Source: K189A clade bacterium (lineage in GTDB: Bacteria; Pseudomonadota; Gammaproteobacteria; Pseudomonadales; Azotimanducaceae). Taken from it: a stretch of 38,379 bases of DNA. Shown here piece after piece: positions 34,056 to 38,379 of the stretch. The stretch is from contig CABZTD010000017.1 in NCBI GenBank assembly GCA_902528515.1, forward strand, positions 1-38,379, read 5' to 3'. The notes beneath the pieces are model-generated. The model searched no databases. It saw only the letters and a list, made by a program, of their open reading frames with translations, and was not told where the DNA came from. The position numbers were made by a program, and so were the translations under genes. The stretch's first letter is position 1. Each line of letters begins with the position of its first letter.

Positions 34056-35576
34056 CTAGGCCTGCACCAAGGGTATTCGCTCGGCGATCTTAGCCGACCA
34101 GATTTTCGGCCCCTCGATGTGGACGGATTCACCGTTGGCATCAACGCTAACCGTCACTGGCATATCCTTCACTTCGAACTCATAGATGGCTTCCATACCA
34201 AGTTCTGGGAATGCAAGCAGGGTTGAATTGGTGATCGCCTTAGCAACCAGATATGCTGCGCCGCCAACAGCAATCATAGAAACTGCCTTATTGTCACGTA
34301 TGGCATCTATGGCAGTTTTACCTCGCTCAGCCTTGCCGATCATGCCCAGCAGACCGGTCTGCTCGAGCATAGTTCGGGTAAACTTGTCCATGCGCGTGGC
34401 GGTTGTTGGACCGGCTGGCCCGACCACTTCCTCTCGTACGGGATCTACGGGACCCACGTAGTAGATCACCCGATTGGTGAAATCCACGGGCAGCTCTTCG
34501 CCTTTGTCGATCATGTCTACCAGCTTCTTGTGTGCAGCGTCACGACCGGTCAGCATCTTGCCTGATAGCAGAAGGGTGTCACCAGACTTCCAAGACTGGG
34601 TCTTTGCTGGTGTCAGAGTATCTAGGTTGACGCGCTTAACTTCGTCGCCCAGTTCTACCTCGATGTCGGGCCACTCGGCAAGATCCGGCGGCGTAAACTG
34701 CGCAGGACCAGAACCGTCAAGAGTAAAGTGCACGTGCCGCGTAGCACTGCAGTTAGGAATAATTGCTACCGGCTTATTGGCTGCATGGGTAGGGTATTCT
34801 TTCAACTTCACGTCCAGTACCGTGGTCAAACCGCCCAACCCTTGAGCACCTATACCAAGGGCGTTGATCTTTTCAAACAGCTCCATGCGCAGTTCCTCGA
34901 CAGCATCGCGCGCACCGATTGCCTGAAGTTCGTGCATATTTAAGGGTTCCATCAGAGATTCTTTGGCCAGCAACATGGCTTTCTCTGGGGTACCACCAAT
35001 GCCAACCCCCAGAATGCCTGGTGGACACCAACCCGCACCCATGGTGGGCACCACGCTGAGAATCCAGTCCACTACCGAGTCGGACGGGTTGAGCATGGCG
35101 AACTTCGCCTTGGCCTCACTGCCGCCACCCTTGGCGGCAACTTCGATCTCCACTTTGTCACCCGCAACAATCTTAGTATGTACCACGGCAGGGGTATTAT
35201 CCTTGGTATTCGCCCGAGCACCGTTGGGTTCGGATAATACCGAACCACGCAGCACGTTATCCGGATGGGTATAACCGCGCCGCACACCCTCGTTAATCAT
35301 GTCCTCAAAGACCATGTCCGCATCCCACTGAACGTCCATGCCGACGGAAATCAGCACGTTAACTATGCCCGTATCCTGGCAAATGGGCCGCTTACCAATA
35401 GCGCACATACGCGAGTTCACCAGCACCTGAGTGAGCGCGGCCTTGGCCGCAGGCGACTCCTCGCGCTCCCACGCTCCGCGCATAGCGCGAATAAAATCCG
35501 TTGGGTGATAGTAAGAAATAAACTGCAGCGCATCGGCAATGCTCTGAATAAGATCATCTTGCTTGATAACGGTCAT
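34056..35576 (-). CDS. fumA: Fumarate hydratase, class I (iron-sulfur)
   Basis: A 506-residue class I fumarase, interconverting fumarate and malate in the TCA cycle with a 4Fe-4S cluster. Conserved parts: KRPICQDTGIVNV near 103 (first cluster Cys), GGGSEAKAKFAM, GAGWCPPGILGVGIGG near 180-196, NCSATRHVHFTLDG near 274-287, and GPTTATRMD in the C-terminal domain. The protein joins the alpha and beta domains that are separate in two-subunit types. FumA and FumB cannot be told apart from one sequence; the symbol is for the class. Confidence 0.94.
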   Translation of the reverse strand: MTVIKQDDLIQSIADALQFISYYHPTDFIRAMRGAWEREESPAAKAALTQVLVNSRMCAIGKRPICQDTGIVNVLISVGMDVQWDADMVFEDMINEGVRRGYTHPDNVLRGSVLSEPNGARANTKDNTPAVVHTKIVAGDKVEIEVAAKGGGSEAKAKFAMLNPSDSVVDWILSVVPTMGAGWCPPGILGVGIGGTPEKAMLLAKESLMEPLNMHELQAIGARDAVEELRMELFEKINALGIGAQGLGGLTTVLDVKLKEYPTHAANKPVAIIPNCSATRHVHFTLDGSGPAQFTPPDLAEWPDIEVELGDEVKRVNLDTLTPAKTQSWKSGDTLLLSGKMLTGRDAAHKKLVDMIDKGEELPVDFTNRVIYYVGPVDPVREEVVGPAGPTTATRMDKFTRTMLEQTGLLGMIGKAERGKTAIDAIRDNKAVSMIAVGGAAYLVAKAITNSTLLAFPELGMEAIYEFEVKDMPVTVSVDANGESVHIEGPKIWSAKIAERIPLVQA

Positions 35577-35616
35577 GAACGACTCCGTAATGATCGGTGT
35601 GGGCGATGAAATAGGG

Positions 35617-36690
35617 TTAGGCGTCGCCCAACCCAGGGATGTCGCAGTATAAGTCCAGCTCTACGCGCTGGCTAACATAGCGGTTCTGGTGGGCACCCGC
35701 GCACCAAGACGGCATGACCATAGAATACAGTCCGCTGCCTCCCGCCATCAGCAGTAGAATATCTTGCGGGCTGTGAAAGCAGCGATAGGTCTCATCCTTA
35801 ATGCGGCTGGCGAAGCCGGCGGCAAAGTAGCTCAATCGCTCGGTTGGGTATTCGGTTAATTCAAACAGTCGCTGCAAAATTGCAGCGCGATCAAGGCCTG
35901 CATCCGCAAGAATTTTTGCGTGCTCCGGGTTCAGAACGACTACTGCTCCACCGCCGGTCAGCACGGCGTTATTGGTGGCCATATTAGCCAGACCGATGGC
36001 CAGCACTTCCAACAGTTTCGCCGCATCTTGAGGGTCATCGGCATCGCCACTGTAAATGACCGAATGAGGCGCTTCTGCGCCGATTACGGTGACCACGGTC
36101 TCCTCAATGTCGTAACCCAGATCTTGATGCATGGGCGCAAAGGGCGAATGCTCTTCGTCCTCAGCCAGGCAGTAGGTGAACTTACCCGGATGGCCGAGCA
36201 AGGCCATATCAGATTCGCCAGCCTTGGCGCCACCGATATTGATCATGCAGAGACGTAGGGCGCGACCAATGCTGGCATTAGCGCGATGGCCTGGGCCAAG
36301 CGCACCAAAACCGCTGGCAATGGGGCCGCAGCTCAATCGGCCGGGGCCGTTGACGATAATCAGCGGCGCAGTGCAGTGGGTCGTTGACTGCATTTGTGCC
36401 AGGTCGAACTCGTCCTGCAAAACGGCCTGCACCGCCGCGATAACCACAGGCAAATGTTCGGTCAGGCAGCCTGCCATTACCGCTGCGATGGCAACTTTTT
36501 CTATGGTGGCTCCGCCGCCTGCAGGCCCCATGACACCTAGCTGCATGTCAGCGTCCTGACCGCTGGCCAGAACCATGCTAGCAACCCGATCTGGGGTAGG
36601 GATAACCACTGGCAGCCCGTCGGTCATACCAGCGCTATGCATGGCCTCAAGCGCAGAGCTCTCGTCATTAGCCTGCATCAGCTCAGTCAT
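35617..36690 (-). CDS. Conserved hypothetical protein coupled to the UGSC selenoprotein
   Basis: A 357-residue protein that I do not recognise by named family. It has a glycine-rich first half (VMGPAGGGATIEKVAIAAVM; IIVNGPGRLSCGPIASGFGA), conserved-looking Cys in MAGCLTEH, STTHCTAP, RLSCGP and KFTYCLAEDEEHSPF, and no signal or membrane segment. Its ATG lies within the end of the selenoprotein gene (8-base overlap), implying co-translation and probably joint function. Redox or metal chemistry involving the Cys residues is a guess. Confidence 0.75.
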   Translation of the reverse strand: MTELMQANDESSALEAMHSAGMTDGLPVVIPTPDRVASMVLASGQDADMQLGVMGPAGGGATIEKVAIAAVMAGCLTEHLPVVIAAVQAVLQDEFDLAQMQSTTHCTAPLIIVNGPGRLSCGPIASGFGALGPGHRANASIGRALRLCMINIGGAKAGESDMALLGHPGKFTYCLAEDEEHSPFAPMHQDLGYDIEETVVTVIGAEAPHSVIYSGDADDPQDAAKLLEVLAIGLANMATNNAVLTGGGAVVVLNPEHAKILADAGLDRAAILQRLFELTEYPTERLSYFAAGFASRIKDETYRCFHSPQDILLLMAGGSGLYSMVMPSWCAGAHQNRYVSQRVELDLYCDIPGLGDA

Positions 36691-37213
36691 TTTTGAGCTG
36701 CTCTACAATCAAAGGCGCTATGGCTTTGGCTACCGCGTGCAAATTCTCTTGACCGGTACCAGCCAGGGGATGCGGCAGTTTCACTCGGGGTATGAGGGGC
36801 ATGCCTAGGCTGTCGGCGGTAAAGTTACCTTGGGGCCAAAAATCCTCTGTCACTAAGGCCACCGAAGGCAGGCCTCGCTTTGCTGTACTGATGCCGTCAC
36901 GCACGGTGCCGGTAGTACAGCTGCCTCAGTGCCCGTAGGCAGCGATGACCGCATCGCATTGAGACTGGATCTCTTCAAGCATAGCGTCTGGAGCTGCGAT
37001 GGAGGCATTGCCCTTGTTCCAGACACGAACCTCGACGCCGTCGATAAGCTGCTCTAGCTCAGCGCCAACGTGTCGGAGAAAGTTCTCCGAGTCTGGAAAA
37101 CCATTGGCCAGCAAGCCAACCACAGACTTGGGGTTCGCTGCCAAGTCGATGCCGAGGGTGTAGGGGTCTGCTGGGGTCGCACGCTCGCCCAGCGGGCTGT
37201 GAAATTCAATCAT
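36683..37213 (-). CDS. UGSC-family selenoprotein with in-frame UGA
   Basis: A 176-residue protein if UGA at 36926-36928 is read as selenocysteine (residue 96). The junction then reads AAYGH-U-GSCTTGTVRDG, the defining U-G-S-C motif of a selenoprotein family known from marine metagenome surveys; Cys99 would pair with Sec96. Without readthrough the product would end at 95 residues, and the second half (RGLPSVALVTEDFWPQG on) would have no proper start. The ATG at 37213 has GGGAGGAT upstream. A strong hairpin begins four bases after UGA. Biochemical role unknown; a redox function through the Sec-x-x-Cys pair is likely. Confidence 0.88.
36882..36921 (-). promoter_or_regulatory. Candidate bacterial SECIS hairpin
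   Basis: Starting four bases after the UGA, GCTGTACT pairs perfectly with AGTACAGC, with an inner CCG/CGG stem and a 13-base apical loop that begins with G. Bacterial SECIS elements are stem-loops directly after the Sec codon with a G near the loop start for SelB. Position and form fit. Confidence 0.75.
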
Positions 37214-37304
37214 GGATCCTCCCGTTCAAAGAACACTGGAATATGGTCGCATCACAAATAAGGATTTGGTCGCACCCGTTCGCTGAGACACTAGAATAAA
37301 AAAG

Positions 37305-37432
37305 GCCGTCGAGCCATAGACCGTTGCGCGCTCATCGACAACTACATCGACATTCCATATCGCCTGCATCGGGACTATGTCGATGTGGGCAAGGCCATGG
37401 GCGGCGCAAGCCTATTCAGAACGAATGGGTAA
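37305..37432 (+). pseudogene. Possible dipeptidase-like remnant
   Basis: A plus-strand frame with no good start reads RRAIDRCALIDNYIDIPYRL, then HRDYVDVGKAMGGASLFRTN to TAA. The IDxxIDIPYRL pattern recalls the first metal-binding strand of M19 membrane dipeptidases, which have HxD there. It is isolated, has no ribosome site, and lies between the selenoprotein and the CoA-transferase-like gene. Low certainty. Confidence 0.3.
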
Positions 37433-37450
37433 CCCAACGATCTGCTCGGG

Positions 37451-38379
37451 CTAAGCGTCTTGCACAGCGCTTCCATCGACAACGACGCCGGTGCTGAGTA
37501 ACTCCTGAATATAGGTCTCTGCAAAGTCGAAGTCGCGCAGCACCGTCAGACTGTCGGCACCAACGTCTGGCGCACGCTGGGGATGCCTCTTCGCCTCGCC
37601 CACCATATTGATCGGGCTGGCTATGGTCAGATCAAAGTCGCCTTGGCTGTCGCCGGTTTCCACCACAATACCTGCGGCGCGTAGCTGCTCATCGGCAAGC
37701 ACCTCGGTCATGGTTTGCACTTTTGAATAGGTAATGCCTTGAGCATCAAGTCGCTCGGCAGCTTGCGCGAAGGTTAGCTGGGCAAAGGCATCGATGATCA
37801 TCTGCTGCAGCACATCGCGATTGCGCATAGCCTTCCGAATGTCGGCAAAACGCTCGTCTTGCAGCCACTCAGGGTGACCTAGCGCTTCGCATAGCTGGGG
37901 GTACTCGCGCTGGGTATTGATCATGGTCAGCACAAGGTAGCTGCCGTCGCCGCAGCCATAGGCCGTGCTCAGAGGGTTTACCCAGCCGGTTTTCTGGCGG
38001 TGTTCTGCCAGATCATTGCCAGCAACAACGCCCTGCAGCGCCATACCGTTGGCCCATACGCCGTTGGCGGCCAAAGATGTGCTGACATGGCAGCCATCGC
38101 CGGTACGCTCACGCTTGTACAATCCGCTCATAATCGCACCGAACAAGGCCGTGGCCGTAGAGTGGTCGCCCATTCCCGGAGCAGGCATCAGCGGTGTCTG
38201 ATTGGGGTCACGGACGAACTCCATCATGCCCGAGCGTGCCCACCAACCAGTGACATCGAAGGCGCGTCGATCGGCCTCTGGGCCTGCATCCCCATAGCCC
38301 GTTATGTGCGCAAAAATCAGTCGCGGGTTGACGGCCCGCAGGGTGGGATAGGCCAACTGGTAGCGTTCAAGCTGGCTGG
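37451..38379 (-). CDS. CaiB/BaiF CoA-transferase family protein, 5' end outside window
   Basis: About 309 residues of a family III CoA transferase-like protein; the frame is open to the right edge, so the true start is beyond it. LERYQLAYPTLRAVNPRLIF, AHITGYGDAGPEA, GDHSTATALFGAIMSGLYKR and ITYSKVQTMTEVLADEQL are typical. At the place of the catalytic Asp of family III enzymes it has GCHVSTSLAANGVWANG: the residue aligned with Asp is Ala. This variant is a subfamily trait I have seen in other sequences, so activity may differ from true CoA transfer. It is transcribed toward the selenoprotein gene on the same strand after a 237-base gap. Confidence 0.88.
   Translation of the reverse strand, partial: SQLERYQLAYPTLRAVNPRLIFAHITGYGDAGPEADRRAFDVTGWWARSGMMEFVRDPNQTPLMPAPGMGDHSTATALFGAIMSGLYKRERTGDGCHVSTSLAANGVWANGMALQGVVAGNDLAEHRQKTGWVNPLSTAYGCGDGSYLVLTMINTQREYPQLCEALGHPEWLQDERFADIRKAMRNRDVLQQMIIDAFAQLTFAQAAERLDAQGITYSKVQTMTEVLADEQLRAAGIVVETGDSQGDFDLTIASPINMVGEAKRHPQRAPDVGADSLTVLRDFDFAETYIQELLSTGVVVDGSAVQDA

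Noticed and set aside
36683-36904. Separate 73-residue protein starting with GTG
   Set aside because: It is in phase with the upstream frame across one UGA that gives the U-G-S-C motif, and there is no ribosome site for an independent start.

Overview
The window looks like a stretch of a marine-type gammaproteobacterial chromosome. The right end carries an ordinary housekeeping block (thioredoxin reductase, class I fumarase, CoA-transferase family genes, a tRNA-Val/tRNA-Asp pair) with a near-consensus Zur box further left. The part left of tRNA-Asp is a mosaic accessory region: integrases, a phage terminase remnant, many broken genes, shifting base composition and repeated small gene families. 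Taxonomic placement is inference from gene style; no marker gene fixes the species.

Left part (1-10,100): a translationally coupled Baeyer-Villiger-type monooxygenase and SDR on the minus strand; a dienelactone hydrolase-like enzyme; a small membrane protein and a frameshifted DUF1330-like gene; a second frameshifted gene; an unknown basic protein; a polytopic membrane protein; and three exported small proteins (RidA fold, SnoaL/NTF2 fold, tandem alpha/beta-barrel type). Two short DUF1330 relics lie between them.

Mobile core (10,130-14,950): a P4-type tyrosine recombinase preceded by a partial copy of the tRNA-Asp 3' end, a frameshifted small-terminase-like gene, a second inverted copy of the membrane protein/DUF1330 pair, and a GC-rich CocE/NonD hydrolase that has lost its middle.

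Regulated catabolic cluster (15,050-24,550): PhyH dioxygenase, an unknown two-repeat protein and an amidase form an operon divergent from a TetR gene across an 18-bp inverted repeat. A second TetR gene faces a small membrane protein and a histidine-box desaturase, with a 19-bp dyad over a good promoter. A cupin, a GC-rich NylB-like serine hydrolase and an SDR follow. An integrase stub and an SDR stub mark old breakpoints.

Zinc block (25,000-29,210): ZIP transporter, DUF1636 protein, COG0523/CobW GTPase and WD40 propeller, all on the minus strand and headed by the Zur box. This reads as a zinc-starvation operon.

Island boundary and chromosome (29,500-end): a truncated EEP-family gene stops at repeats beside tRNA-Asp. 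Beyond the tRNAs are an SDR, an exported protein, a CoA transferase, trxB, fumarase, a conserved unknown gene and a UGSC-type selenoprotein read through an in-frame UGA with a strong hairpin downstream. A CoA-transferase family gene runs off the right edge.
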